Shown in pieces: positions 22,466 through 35,324 of a stretch of DNA of 64,000 nucleotides. The translations under genes and the position numbers were made by a program. The DNA comes from Notamacropus eugenii (taxonomy: Eukaryota > Chordata > Mammalia > Diprotodontia > Macropodidae), in the NCBI RefSeq assembly GCF_028372415.1, contig NC_092879.1, positions 99,194,623 to 99,258,622 on the forward strand, in the 5' to 3' direction. The notes beneath the pieces were generated by a model. That model had not been told where the DNA came from and did not search any database. It saw only the letters and a list, made by a program, of their open reading frames with translations. Position 1 is the stretch's first letter. Every line of letters starts with the position of its first letter.

Positions 22466-22829
22466 AAGAGGGGTGGTACACTGGAGCCAGGGCCATGGCC
22501 TAGGAATGCTGAGCTCAATCCACCATCTGGAGGAAGAGGGGAGAAGGTAGCCAGTCATCCCCAGGGCTGACCAGGAGAAGGAATTGTTGCTGGAGGATAA
22601 AAGGATCCTGATTCCTCAAGAGGCCAAGCCATGTCATGGATGGCCTAGCCCTAGGCATCAATAACTTCCCGCCTTCAGTAGGCATCAATGAATTCCTGCA
22701 TTTAGTAGACCATCAATGATTTCCTTGAGCCATTCAATGGCTCTTTTTTTTCTCAGTTAGGTTCTGAGTTTTCCTTGACCTTTCCTAACATTTGCCCCCA
22801 CTGATCATTCAGTCCTCCTTTGGCTTGCA

Positions 22830-22960
22830 TAACATGATCCTGTGAATGGGTGTGACCCTGGGCAAACTCTCTAGCTTCAATCACCTCCTCTGTCAAATGA
22901 AAGGCTAAGACTCAGTGACCTTCAAGCTCCTCACCAGCCCTAGATCCCAGGTGCTATGAT
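22830..22960 (+). repeat. MIR-type SINE
   Basis: gaatgggtgtgaccctgggcaaactctctagc ... cacctcctctgtcaaatg. Confidence 0.7.
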
Positions 22961-23379
22961 TGTTTCCTTGGCTCTTCTCCTTCAGCTGTGGCATTCCCTG
23001 AGGTTCTATCATAGCCTCTGAAGCTTGGCTTATCTCCGGTGCTCCAGCTGCCTTCCCTTTGTGAGTGCCTCCTGAACCATCATAGCCCCTGTCTGCCTTG
23101 GAGCTCCGACCTGCCCCTTTAGCCATCTCCTGGGCCTTTCCACTTGGACATCTCTCACCATCAGCTCATGATCTTCCCCCAAACCAGTCTCTTCTTTGTC
23201 CTTCCCAGTTTCAAACAGTTTAGCCTGTTGTCTGGGCTCTTTTTAGCTGCTGCCAGCCTTTGGATGATCCTTCTCACTGACTCTTTGGTTACCTTCTCCT
23301 TGGTACTTCTCTGGCCTCACTATTATTACCTCAACCTTGTTCCCCCTCTGGCCTTGATATCTTCACTTCTCCTCTCTGG

Positions 23380-24035
23380 TCTGTTTCATATTCTGTGGAC
23401 AGATGAGTCTTTCTCAAATATGCAATTCATTATGTCAAGCCCTTCCTGCTCAAAACCTGTCAAATGCTTCCTTTTCCCTGCAAGAAAGTCCCCATATTCT
23501 AACTGACTTTTAAGGCCATCATAATCGGACCCTGCTCTCCCTTTATGACCTTGTGTCCTCCTAGTCTCAAACACAAACTCTAAAACTGAGGTCAAACCAT
23601 GGCCTTCCCTATCTACAGAAGCTTCAGGGGTTCCCCATTGCCTCCAGGATAAAACACAAGTTTCTCCATTTGACATTTAAGGTCCTTCACAATGTGGCTC
23701 CAACCCATGTTTCCTGCCAGATCATCTGTTACTCCTTTCCAAACACTCTCTGGTCCAGCCTAAGTGGCTCCCCCAACCAAACTATCCATCTCCCATGGTG
23801 CTACCTTAGCACAGGCTGGACTCGCCTTCCTGGAACGCTGCCCCCCTTTCAGAACTCCTCAAGCACCCCCTCCTTCTACCTCTTGGTGGTCTGGCTCAAG
23901 TGAGTTTTTATTTCTTGACATGTGGATATGGTGTGCCTCCCCCTTAGTCGAATGGAAACTCCTGAGGGCAGGAGCAGTTCGGGGGATGGGTTGTCTTTTT
24001 ATCCCCAGCACTTAGCACTGCCTGGAACAACTGAC
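23380..24035 (+). mobile_element. L2 LINE 3' region, two overlapping pieces
   Basis: The L2 words 'cctgctcaaaacctgtcaaatgc' (23447) and 'ccccattgcctccaggataaaacac' (23634) are equivalent stretches, so two copies or a duplication are present. The second runs on through aaggtccttcacaatgtggc and ends ggaaactcctgagggcaggagc ... ttatccccagcacttagcactgcctgg. No frame is intact. Confidence 0.75.
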
Positions 24036-24689
24036 TTGCTCTGGCCAACCAGGTGTCCTGGTGCTCTTCTACCTTGCTGGAAGTCCCGCCCTCACGAACA
24101 TGCCAGACCACACCCCTTCTGTCCATGCTCTTTGAAGCCCTCCCTCCATTCTCAAATTCTGTGCCACACAGCATCCACAGGCTGGTATTTAAAACCTTAC
24201 ACAGGAGAATCCCCTGACTAAGAGATCTTAGAAATTAGCAACTTTGCAATATCTCCTAAAGAACCCTCCCTCCCCAACCCCTGACTTCATCTTCATCAGA
24301 CTCGTGAGAATTTGCCTACTCCACATGCCATGGTCTGATCTCAATTGGCTTCCCTTCTGTAGAGAGAATTCATTGGCATATGGTCTATTTATCAATTATA
24401 GTTGAAGCGAGCCCTTTCTTTCAGGTTGCATCCTTCTGGACCACATCTACAACTGTCTCCTCTCACATTAGCATCTATCTGACCCTGCTGGGCAGTGCCT
24501 GACTTTGCTAAAGGGTCAGATATAAACATGATCTTGGGAGTTTGCTCGAGTGGCCCTGTTGGCAGGGACCCCCACTTGCCCAAGAATTCTCTCTGCAATA
24601 TTGCCAAGAAGGGCACAACCAGCTTTAGCTCACCCATCCCCCCTAAAGCTGCCCGTCCCACCTTCCACCAGGTTTCTTCACTCTCCTTG

Positions 24690-24900
24690 GGCCAGTAGCC
24701 TAGGGCCCCCCTCCTCAGAATATTGTTTTAGAATTCATATATTACAAATGCACAGGACTGCAATAGAAAACAAAGCTTAGCGAAAATAATGGTGTAATTT
24801 TTTCCCCTTCAGGGTTATGGACCTATGAAATCTAACCAGAGACCCCTTTGGATTTGGGAGGTCCATGGACCCCAGGTTAAGGACCTCTCTTGTACTAGTG
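24690..24900. repeat. Old DNA-transposon-like fragment
   Basis: gagacccctttggatttgggaggtccatggaccccaggttaagg is a phrase known from old mammalian MER-type elements. A related copy lies at 40480-40740. Confidence 0.45.
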
Positions 24901-24964
24901 CCTCTAGGCCTCTGGCCAAACAACTCAGATCAGTATTGCTCAATTGGTAGGTCAGAGGTCATAG

Positions 24965-25110
24965 AGCCTACATTTCAACCTGGAAAAGACCTTAATGGTC
25001 ATCTAGTCTAGCCCATTCCTTTTACAGATGAGGAAACCGAGGCCTGGAGATTTGCTCAAGGTTAGAGGGATAGCATGTGGCACAGCTGGAATCAAACATA
25101 TCTTTGATGA
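24965..25110 (-). repeat. MIR-type SINE, antisense
   Basis: aatggtcatctagtctagccc, ttttacagatgaggaaaccgaggcc, then cacagctggaatcaaac. Confidence 0.85.
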
Positions 25111-25589
25111 GCTGACTCCAACCAATCCCCTTTGCTAGCTTCTCAGTCCATGTTCTCATCCAGTGCCTGACCCATCCAACATCGTTGCCCATCCAAAAGA
25201 TCTTCATTTCTCTGAAATGCCATGATAAGGTGGCTGGGAACATTGTCCCTGGGCCTTCTACATCTCCACCTTGAAGTAGGACCCAGGGGGAGGTGGTTGG
25301 ATATCTGAGAAGATTCTCCTATTTCCAGTGACTCTCTCATCTCCTTATTGAGTGGGAATGGAGGGAATGAACTAGAGTAGATAAAAGAATCTGCTTAATC
25401 CCTTGTTGTTCTTTTTATGCCCTATCAGGCTGGCACCCCTTTCTGTGTCTCATAGTATCTCAAGAGATATGTCAACTGCCCCCTCCTGAAATTGGTATCA
25501 CTCCCCCCTCATTGAGCAAGGACTCCATCAGGAAAAGCTGAAATGGTGGGCAAGGGTACAATTCTGAGGTTAGACAGAAAGTCTTGTTT

Positions 25590-25720
25590 TCATGGAAAGA
25601 GCACTGGCCAGAGAGTCTGGGGACTTCCCTTTTTGCCCTGGCGCTGTCACTGATAAACTGCCTAACTTAGTCTGTTATTTTATCTCTCAGTGTCATCATC
25701 TATATAACAGGCAGGTAAGC
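25590..25720 (+). repeat. MIR-type SINE
   Basis: catggaaagagcactggccagagagtctgg ... tgtcatcatctatataac. Confidence 0.65.
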
Positions 25721-26112
25721 ATTTGTGATGGGGTGCCAAAGGAGGAGGAGAGATCACTGGACCTAAGGATCAGAGGAAGCGTGGGAGTCAAAGAGCAAAG
25801 AGGCACAGAACCTGCACCTGGCCCTCTGCTGGTACTGTGAGTCATGTAGGCTGTGCAGGTCCAGGGACAGAGGCCCTGAGTTCTTTTCCTGCTTGGGGAG
25901 ACTTCAGTCCTAGGATGTCAGTACAATTCATAAGCAACTGTATAGGCACTTAAAGAAAGAGGTTCCCAAAGAAGAGTGGGTCCTTTGACTACTCAGCTGT
26001 CTAGCTCCTGAGCAGCACATTTGCAAGAGGAAGAATGCCTTACAGAACACACAAGTCTGTCCTTTAGCTTTTATCCATTTAAGTTCTGTACTGGCAAAGG
26101 TCAACATACACA

Positions 26113-26222
26113 CAGGTGTGTGTATATATGTGGTATATGTATGTGTTATGTGGGTATGAGTGTGTATACATGTGGTATGGGGTATATGGTGTGTGTGTGT
26201 GTGTATGTGTGTGTGTATGTGA
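26113..26222. repeat. GT/TA microsatellite
   Basis: Mixed gtgtgtatatatgtgg units giving way to nearly pure (GT)n from about 26190. Confidence 0.9.
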
Positions 26223-26224
26223 AA

Positions 26225-27870
26225 AGGTCATGTGTCCAGCTTTGGATTCTGTACTTGCACTTCCCAAATTCACATGCCATGTCACACTTTCCCTTGAGTG
26301 TTAGCAACATGGGAGAGGAGATGCTGCAGAGACAGGAAGGGAGCATCAGGCCAGGCAGTGTAAGGTAAATGGCCCTTCAGTTGTAGCCCAGAAGCCCTAA
26401 GCTCATGCCTTGGGCCCCTGGGGACCTGCTCTGCATGTTGGGGTGAGTGTGTTTTTCTGGTCAACCCCCATAGGCAGGTAGACAAGGGAAGGGGTGGGAT
26501 GTAGATTTCCCTCAGGGTGGCTGTGGGCACATTTCTCTCTCTCTGGCTGAGAGCAGCATGCAGAGGCCACTCACTACCTGCAGATTTGGTTGAAACTTCG
26601 GCCTTGTTAAACTCATCTGAAATGGCTCCTGCCATCCAGATGTGCTCACGAAGGCCCCAGAACATGGGGCCAAGGCTGTGTTATTCCCTCAGGAGTTGCC
26701 AGGCAAAGTATCCCTGCTTTTTCTCCTCATTACTTTACAGCACTTCTCTACCTGAGGCTGAGTGTATTTTGACCCACACTTGACTTCCTTGAGGTAGGCA
26801 GGGTAGAAAAGCTTGTTTGCTTGCACGCTTCTCTATATGTTTCCTTATTCAGCCAGGTGTCTGGTTCCTAAGATTCTGTCCTCAAGGATAGGGCCATCTG
26901 AGATCCTTGGCAAGCTGGTTCCTCTGACCAGCCATTCTGTTTGGGCTTTCTTGTTCTAAGACCTTTATTCTGGTGGAAGCTGTTCCCTCCCTCTTCTCAC
27001 TGGGAACCCTGATGAGTAGCCAAAGCAGAAAGGACAATTAGTTCCACAATTGCCACATTTGAGACCTCCCATGTAGGCTGCTAACAGTTGTATTCAAAGG
27101 ACAGGAGGGTTTGGATAAGGGTAGAGAGAGCTATTCAAGATCTAAGGGGGAGAACATGAGCAAAGATTCAAAGATGACAATGTACCTGTACCTGTTTGAG
27201 GGGAGGAGACAAGTGATGTCTCTCTCTCATTCCACAACAGGGCTGGGTTTTGAACCATTGTTGGGCCTTAAACACCAGGCAGATGCTTCCCTGGAATGCG
27301 AAAGAGGAAGAAATGCTGTAAACCTCAGTACAGGGGAAAGAGTTAGTAGCTGCCTATTCTCCCCACCCAGCCACCATGTGACCATGAACACGTTACCAGC
27401 TCTGTTTCTGTCCTCGTGTGTATTCTTTCCTTGTGAACTTCGAAAGGTTAGGAGAGCCTCCAGAGACCCAGCAACTGTAGTTGAGTCTGCTGGGAGCCAC
27501 CACAACTGAACCTAATGAGAAGTCAGCCCTGAGGATCAGTCTGCTTGAACCAGCCCAGTGGTAAATGGACCAGGCAGTCAAGATGCTATGTCTTGTGATC
27601 AAAGGAATGGCTCCTCCACTGGCTCTGCAATAACACCCCGAAGTGAATGTGACACGCCAAATGGTGGTGGTGGTGGAGGAGGAGAGTGGGCCCTTGGCTT
27701 AGTACATTTTTGTAATTTGACTCTTGCTACATCTTTCTCAGGAAATACCCCTTTCCAAAAGTGAAAACCAAACTATACCAGAAAAGGGAGTTTATAGGCC
27801 TGCAAAAGGGAGCCATTGTAGCTTTTTGAGAAGGAGAGGGAAAGATCCGACGTAATAAAGCAGTGTTTTC
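26225..27870. other. Intergenic, no gene recognised
   Basis: No exon-like or strong repeat signal; a short (ggt) run lies near 27662. Confidence 0.5.
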
Positions 27871-27879
27871 ATGTTTTCC

Positions 27880-29160
27880 ATGGCATACTGGACTCTACAG
27901 TAGAAAACACAAAAAGAATACTCTTCCACTATCAATACAATAATGTCTATTTATTTGGACAAATGAGCCATGAATGTTGTTTGGAATAATAATATCAGTA
28001 GCATTGCTTACGCTACGGTGAGCCATGGCTTTGCCAAAGAGTTTTCCAGACCAAGAGATTGGGGGCTTGGGGCACGGTGATCAGGGCACCATAAGAGGAA
28101 GTTAGCCTGGCCCAGGGAGCCGCCTCAGCCTTAGACCACACTTCTTTCTGGCTTCCTAAGCACTGAGCATCATTGGAGCTGCACGGTGACATGGTGCCAC
28201 CTCCTCTGCATGGACAGTAGGCCTAGCTGTTCTGTCCTGGTTGGCCCAGCAAGTGCCTCGGCCCCAGATGAAGGGAAAGCGATGAATCGATCTAATTGCT
28301 TGGTGACTCACTCACCGCCAAGTGAAGGTAATTTAGGAGGCTGGCAACCTACCCTGTGATTCATAGTTCTGACGACTTAACTTCAATGCACTTAGTCACA
28401 AAATTAGAAAGAGCAGCACATCAGTGTTCTAGCCTAGCTGAAGGTTGCTGAGGAAACCAGAACCTGGGCTGGAACTAGGTAACTAGGATGGGACCTGCAG
28501 AGCTTGCCCTTAGGGCACCCAGATTCAAAGGGCACACCCTCAGCCTTGGCACGCCTGCTGCCGGGAGAACTGAGCTTAGCACCTGTCAAGAATAATTAGC
28601 TCAGATAGGTAGCTACCAAAGTGTCTTGCTCCCAGCAGTGACCACACCCCAGCTCCCAGCTGGCTCATCTCACTCTCCAGAAGCAGCCTTGGGGATCGCC
28701 GCTGGCACCATGATTACCAGTCAGGACTCTGACTCCTACATCTGGGGAAGGCCTGGAGTCAGGACCGGGCCCTGAGGCTCCCACAGCCCTAATGTCCGCC
28801 TGCAAGATGCAGAAGAGGAAACCAAAGGCCAGAGAAGTTACCCCGGCTTAGCTTGGTTTAGCTGATGGGAAATCTGCCCCACGGGCCTGGGGCCTACTCT
28901 CTCAAACAGCTCCTTCCCTGGCTGGCGGATTTCTACTGGTAGAAATCCATGCCTTTAGGTTAAGGCGGTCTGTCTCTCGGATATCCTGGTTGAAATGCAA
29001 ACAGTCTTGGGTATTCGGCTATTAAACCGTTAGCAGTTTAGTGTGAATTCATTTAGCATATTCCCTCCAAGGCCTTTAGGGAATTGAATTTGCAATAAAC
29101 TATGTGAGCTGAGCTCCCGCAGTTTAGGGCACCTCACCATCTAGCCTTGGGGATTTATAA
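27880..29160. other. Repeat-poor stretch, candidate regulatory DNA
   Basis: About 1.3 kb without recognisable SINE, LINE or ORF, in a region where repeats are otherwise frequent. It has TGACTCA (AP-1 type) near 28304, ATCGAT near 28286 and several AT-rich patches. An enhancer role is a guess. Confidence 0.35.
28927..28948. repeat. 22-bp near-perfect palindrome
   Basis: GGATTTCTAC and GTAGAAATCC are exact reverse complements separated by tg. Confidence 0.9.
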
Positions 29161-29164
29161 CAAT

Positions 29165-29350
29165 CAGAACTTAGAGCCAGAAGGGTGCTTCGAGGCCTCA
29201 TTTTACAGATCAAGAAACTGAGACGGAAGGAAGCAAAGAGACTTGTGGCTGATGAAGTACTAGGACGGCATCAGATTGAGAAGGAGGGGCCTTAGAGATC
29301 ATCCAGTGCTAGTCTGACCCCTTCATTTTACAGATGAGGAAACAGTCCCA
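29165..29350 (-). repeat. Two MIR pieces, antisense
   Basis: cctcattttacagatcaagaaactgagacgg, then a second start: agagatcatccagtgctagtctgacc ... cattttacagatgaggaaac. Confidence 0.8.
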
Positions 29351-29821
29351 GAGAGAGAGCCTAGGGCTCCCGACTCCTTTTCCCCTATACTACCTTACCT
29401 CTGTTCTTGCCCTGGGAATGGGGCAGGGGTCCCAGGGAGGGAAACCTGAAGGCTATGGCCATCTGGGGTCAAGGAAGCTGTGTGTGTGCATGTGTGTTCG
29501 TGTGTATGTTGGGGGAGCAGAGAGAGTGCCTCTGCTGAATCCTGCCAAGGGCAAGCCCTGCTGAGGAAGATAGGAAAGAGGAGGTCATTGGCCTGAGCCA
29601 CAGCAGCTGTCCCTGCCAGGGAACATTGGGAGGCAGGGAGCTGAGCTCCCCATTTTCAGGGACACAGGGCACGACCTCAGCAGTTCTGCCTGCAGAGTCA
29701 GCAACACCGAGAGCAAGGTCCAGGGGCCTTGGCCTGTGGGGCCTGCACAGCTGTCTGCTAGCAGAGGAGAGTATACTAGCTGCCACTAGACTGGGCCCCT
29801 TCAGGGCCAACCTGAGGAGGC

Positions 29822-29995
29822 AGAGTGGAGAAAGAGGGAGGGGGAGAAGAAGGACAGAGGGAGGGGGAGGGAGGGAAGGGAGGTGGAGAAGGAGAGAGAC
29901 AGGGAGGGAGGGAGGAAAGGGAGGTGGGGAAGGAGAGAGACAGGGAGGGAGGGAGAGAAGGAGAGTGAAAAACAGGGAGGGAGGGAGGTGGGGGA
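29822..29995. repeat. GGGA-rich purine tract
   Basis: gggaggggg, gagagacagggagggaggg units repeated imperfectly over about 175 bp. Both strands give long low-complexity ORFs that are not genes. Confidence 0.9.
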
Positions 29996-30554
29996 CCCTA
30001 GCTTTCTTTTTGAAGGTAAGAGCCCTCCACGTGGCCCAGGCCAAGCCACCCTGAAACCCTTTGCAGCTAATGTTGATTCAGACACTCCTTCACACTGAGG
30101 CAGACATCACTGATAACAGCTTAGCCTCTTTCTTCTCTCAAGAGGACTGCCATTTTAATGGTGACCAGGAGTGGAGACATCTAGAAGAGATCTCCAAAGG
30201 TCCAGCACCGTGGACAGCTGCTCTTCCATGGCCACCACTCTCTTTCATTCCTCCACCTTTTAGCCAAAGCAGCTTCCCCACACAAGTTATCTCCCCAAAG
30301 AATGAAGGGTCCTTAAGGCAGTGCCTGTTTCCCCCCTCACGCCATGCCTGGTACCTCATAGGTACTTAGGAAAGATCTGTGGAGTGAACTGACTTGTGTG
30401 GGAGAAAGGGCCAAGAAGGGAGGACCAGAAAGCTGTGGAACCTCCTGGCCTGGCCCCCTTCTCTCTTGGCCTCTTTGCCTTCCCTATTCCACCATGACAA
30501 GACAAAGGGTTCCCTCATGTGACCTCTACCTGCCTGCCTTGCACTGGCACTGTG

Positions 30555-30705
30555 GTTCTAGAGTCAGTGGTGGACTTGGCATTAGAAGTCCTAGGTTCTG
30601 CCACTTTCTAGCTCCATAATGTGAACTTTGGCCTCAGTTTCCTCATCTAGCCAATGGAAGGGTTGGGTTGGCCTATGAGTTTCCTTTCTGCTCTCTGACT
30701 TTCTG
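30555..30705 (+). repeat. MIR-type SINE
   Basis: cattagaagtcctaggttctgccactttctagc ... ctcagtttcctcatctagcc. Confidence 0.8.
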
Positions 30706-30794
30706 ATCATGGATGGAAAGTGCTGGGTCCTCTACAAATGTCAGACCCTCACAGACTCAGGGGTGCCCTGGAGAAGCAGCCAGAGTCAAGGAGC

Positions 30795-30905
30795 CAGCCC
30801 TGGACTGGGAGGCAGGAGTCCTGGGTTCTAATGCTTATTTGCTGTGTGAACATGGGCTGGTCACAACCTCTGTGAGCATCAAATGCCTCCTTTGTGAAAT
30901 AATGC
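30795..30905 (+). repeat. MIR-type SINE
   Basis: gactgggaggcaggagtcctgggttctaatgc, then ctgtgtgaacatgggctggtcac. Confidence 0.75.
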
Positions 30906-31089
30906 TCTTGATCCATGCCCCCCACCCTGGCTTCTCACAAGAGTCTGTCCCTACCCTCTCTAATCTTCAATCTTTCCGTGTCTCCTGATCACCTCCTCTC
31001 TTATTTGGAACTCCCTGCCCCATCTGCCCCCTGTGCCCCAGCTGGCCCCATGCCCTAGCTGCTCCCCCAGCTGACCACTTCATCATTCA

Positions 31090-32110
31090 CCTGACATTAT
31101 TATTATTCTCTGAAGTAACTCATGACCTCCCAGCTGCCCAGTCCAATGGCCTTTTCTCCATCCTCATCCTTGAGCTCCCTGTGACCTCTGAATTGATGAC
31201 CACTCTCTTCTCTAGAGGTTTCTGGGCCGCCATTTGCTCCCAGGTCTCCCATCTGACTGCTCTTTCTCAGTCTCCTTTGCTGACCACTAAGGTGAGGGCC
31301 CCTCACATCTCTGTCCTGGGCCTCCTCTCCTTCCCGTGTACTCTCTCACTTAGATATCTCATCAGCTCCCATAGCTTCAACACACAGCTCTCTCCTGACC
31401 TCTTGGACAGTGCAAACTCAATATATTCCCTCAATCCTTCTCTTCTCAACTTCCCGCTTACTGTGGAGGGCCCCCAACCTTGGGGTCACCCTCAACTCCT
31501 CACTTGTGCTCGGCACCCATCATAGTCAACTTGGTGCCACGTCTCGTCATTTCTACCCTCACAAGATCACCTATGGGCGTGCCCTTCTTTCCACCTACTC
31601 TGTTCCAGGTCCCATATCACTTCATACCTGTCCTACTTCAGTCCATCCTCCACTCAGTAGCCAATGCTCAGACCTCTTACCTCCCTGCTCTCAATAAACT
31701 GCCTCCAGGCTGAAATAGAAAGTCCCCTATTTGGCATTTCCATCCCTTTCTAACCTGGCTCCTTCCTGCCTTTCCAATGCTCTTACACCTTACTTCCTGC
31801 CACAGAACACTTCTTTTCCCACCTCCACACCTTTGCTTTGACTGTTCCCATACTAGGAATACACTCCTTCCTGATTATCACCCCCAACTTCCTTCAAGGC
31901 TCAACTCAAAGTTCCCTTCTTCAAGAGGCCTTTCCTGCTGAGATTACTTCCCACCCACTCTTTCCAGATCTAGGATGCACCCTGTTGTTTGCATATTTTC
32001 TCCCTCTTGGTGTATAGGCCCCTTGAGGGCAGGGATGGTGTTTTATATCCCTTGTCCATAGTACAATGCCTGGAACACAGTAGGTGCTTGCTAGATACTT
32101 GTTGACTTGC
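31090..32110 (+). mobile_element. L2 LINE, 3' third
   Basis: ccagtccaatggccttttctcc, tgtcctgggcctcctctcc, cacttagatatctcatcagctcc and ccccaaccttggggtcaccctc follow the L2 ORF2 order. The tail reads gccccttgagggcagggatgg ... gtacaatgcctggaacacagtaggtgcttg. Frames are broken by several stops. Confidence 0.85.
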
Positions 32111-32114
32111 CTTG

Positions 32115-32235
32115 CAGACCCTCCAGTTTTACAGATGAAGACACTGAGGCGTATGGGTGAGAAGAAACTGGCCCAAGGTCACCCAGGGAGGTAACCTGGG
32201 CTTCCTGCTCTTTTGTCTGTGCTCCCAGAATGCCC
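32115..32235 (-). repeat. MIR-type SINE, antisense
   Basis: ttttacagatgaagacactgagg, then actggcccaaggtcacccaggg. Confidence 0.85.
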
Positions 32236-32524
32236 CTGTCATGGAGACAAAGGGGCAAGCTAGACCCCTTCCTCTCTAAGGGCCTCAGCTGAGGAGGGGG
32301 ATCAGGTCTGATGACTGTGAAGAGCCCTTCCATCCTCGGAAAATGAGTGATGTTTTGATTCCCTCCCAAGAGACAAGATGCCTCTTAACTATTTGTGAAA
32401 TGTCAGTGGACTTGGACTACATGACTGGGTTCAGGTGGGCATCTTGGCAGGAAAGACATGGTACCTGCCTAACTCCCAGGATTCCACAGAACCTGGCATG
32501 CTACCTTGGCCATTTGGAATGAGG

Positions 32525-32675
32525 CCTTGTATGTTTAGAGACAGACTGATACACTTGTGTGATCTCAAGCAAGTCCCTGCCCCTCTCTGAGCCTCACTTT
32601 CCCTCTTTGTAAAATGAGGGGAGTGGACCAGATCACCTCCTTTAAGCTCCCTTCCATTCTTAGATTGCCAGCCCC
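32525..32675 (+). repeat. MIR-type SINE
   Basis: gtgatctcaagcaagtccctgcccctctctgagcctcactttccctctttgtaaaatgagg. Confidence 0.85.
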
Positions 32676-34419
32676 ACCCCACCCCATAGGCCCCCATTTG
32701 CCTCCACAGCCTGCCCCCACCCTGGCCCCCTTTCTCATTCTGTGTCAAGGTCCACTTGCTGTATGACAATACTTTGGAGTCTGGATGAGTTGTCTGCACA
32801 ATAAATATTGAAACAGTGATATTTGTGGTCCCTGAAATTTGTACTTGAACCATTCCCATGAAAAACAGGTTATTTCTCCAAAACTTGGCCATAAAAAGTA
32901 CAGTACACCTCCCCTCCCCATAGCCCCAAGTTCAAGCCCCTTCAGCCAAACACTGAGCCATAAGGAACCTGGATACAGATGTGGCATGGGCACCAGCCTC
33001 AGTGTTGTCTTGAACAAGACATTTCCTCTCAATCTCACCTATAAAAGGGGCTTCCTAACATTCATCCTCTTTATCACTGGAAGACAGAATGAGACAGTGT
33101 GTGTGAAGCCTCTCGGTAGAGGCCTGCTCACCATAAAGTAAGACTTTAGACAAATATGAGATATATTTGTACAGTGCGATAAAGCACAAACAATAATGTG
33201 CAAGATAAAGGCCAAGTGTTCTCATCCATTGCCTCTTGTCTTTGGAATCCTCTGAAAGGGTCCCAAAGGATGTCAAGACATAGATTCTCCCCCCGCCCCA
33301 AATTGGAAGAGCTGCAGCTGGGGGGTGGTCTGGGCCTAGGCCTTGGGGACTGGGCCTGGGGCTGGTCTCTCAGTCTCCTCAATCTAGGAGCCATTGATCT
33401 AACCTCTTCATAGTTCCCTGTACACCTGTTTTCAGGAGCAAGGCAAGGCCCAGGCACCTGAGTGTCAGACCTCAGTTGTTCCTAAAGTGTATTTACTTAG
33501 CCAGCCACTCCTGGGTTTTTCAACTTCAGAAGCCATGGATGAAAGAAAGCGTTATAGGTCATGTCTTCACAAGATAAGGTAAGGTGGAACTTTGGGATTC
33601 ACACAGTGACTGGTTGGTAGCAGAGACCTCCGTGATAGGTTGAAATGAAAATTCTATGTTTCTTTTCATTTCTGGTGGCCTGGGCAGCGGCAGGGGGGAT
33701 GTTAATTGGGACACAAACAGTTGTTTTTCCCTGAATCATGCAGATAAATTCATTTGGATCAATGAACTTTTGGGTTTGCTAGAAGGAGGTTACTTCTGCT
33801 GGGGGCAGAGCTTGGGAAATGCATGGGCAGAAGTGTTGCCCATGGACCCTCTGGACACACAAGGGATTTGGTGGGAGTTGTTGGCAGCCAGAGCAACATC
33901 CTACTTTCTCTTCATCACCAGTCTTTGGAGATTTCCTCTCCCTGAATTTATGGATGCCAAGGTCCATAAGTGAATGCTTCATGGAGAGTAGGCCAGACAG
34001 GCATTCCTATAGCTACAAATGGCTGCTAGGGCCTTCCTGGGGAGTTTCAGTGAGGCCCCCAAGAGGAATCTGTGAGCACACCAAAGTGGATCTGGGGCAG
34101 GAGTTGGGCAGCTTTCAGCAAGGACCCCCATAGGCTTCTGGCCATGACTCTTGACCTGTCGCTCCCAGGTCCCACAGGGGATCACTTGTGATGAGTTCAA
34201 AGGTGGGAGAAGAGACCATGCAAGGCAGGTGACTCACCTACATAGTAGCCTCTCAGCTACAAAATCTCTCCTCTCCAAAGTAGCCCCTAAATTGTGGTTC
34301 TTTCAGGCTTTCTAACACCACCAGAATTCCACTAATTACAGACTTAACAAAGTTCAACCCCCCTCTTAAGAAATGCAGAAACTCCCAGCTCAAGTCTTCC
34401 CTGTCTCCAATCCATGCTC
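32676..34419. other. Intergenic, no gene recognised
   Basis: Mainly unique sequence without splice-flanked conserved ORFs. Confidence 0.5.
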
Positions 34420-34704
34420 CACTCAGCTGCCAGAGGGCTATTCCTAAAGGGGGATCTATGCAGGTAACTCTTGTGCTCAATAAATTCCAGTGGCTCCTGA
34501 TTATTTCTGCGATTGAATTCAAACTTCTTGATTTAATATTTACAACCCTTAATAACCTGGCAAGTGCGCACAATCCAGACCCTTTACACTCTACACTTCA
34601 GCTCCCCCACATGTCTGCAATGTTCTCGCTTCTCACCTTGGTGCCACCTTCTACATGAAGTCCTCGAACAGAAATTTTCCTGATCTCCCCAACTGCAAGT
34701 ATTT
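34420..34704 (+). mobile_element. L2 LINE, 5' piece of a split copy
   Basis: ccatgctccactcagctgcc, caataaattccagtggctcctg and gattgaattcaaacttcttg. The copy resumes at about 35325, after an L1 insertion. Confidence 0.75.
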
Positions 34705-35324
34705 CTTTTTTTACAATTTTTTTAGTTTTCAACATTCACTTTCATAAGATTTTGAGTTCTAAGGTTTCCCCCTACCTACCCTCTCTCCTCCCCAAGATGG
34801 TGTGTAATCTGATACGTGTACAATCAAATTAAACATATTTCCACGTTAGTCATGTTGGGAAAGAAGAATCAGAACGAAAGGGAAAAACACAAGAGAGAAA
34901 AACAAAACAAAATGAAGAAGAGCTACCAGCCCGCCCTGCTCTGCATCCAGACTCTATGGTTCTCTCTCTGGACGTGACAGCATTTTCTATCATGAGTCCT
35001 TCGGAATTATCTTAGGTCCTTGCATGGCTGAAGAGAGCTAAGTCTATCAGTCAGTCCTCGCACACCGTGGCTGTTACTGTGTACGATGTCCTCCTGGTTC
35101 TGCTCCCTTCACTCAGCATCAGTTCATACAAGTCTTTCCAGGTTTTTCTGAAGTCCGACTGCTCATCATTTCTTATAGCACAATAGTATTCCATCACGTT
35201 CTTAGACCACAACATCCCCCAATGGATGGGCATCCCCTTGATTTCCAGTTCTTGGCCACCACAAAAGAACTGCTAGAAATATTTTTGTGCATGTGGGTCC
35301 TTTTCCCTTTTTTCTTCATGTGTT
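34705..35324 (-). mobile_element. L1 LINE 3' end inserted into an L2
   Basis: On the minus strand, 35051-35233 translates with MEYYCAIRNDEQSDFRKTW and KDLYELMLSEGSR, the C-terminus of L1 ORF2, followed by the 3' UTR and an A-rich tail (t-rich at 34707-34730 on +). The element is 5'-truncated near 35320. Confidence 0.85.

Noticed and set aside
29469-30054. Long frames on both strands (191 and 142 codons)
   Set aside because: Produced by the GGGA tract at 29822-29995; no recognisable protein.
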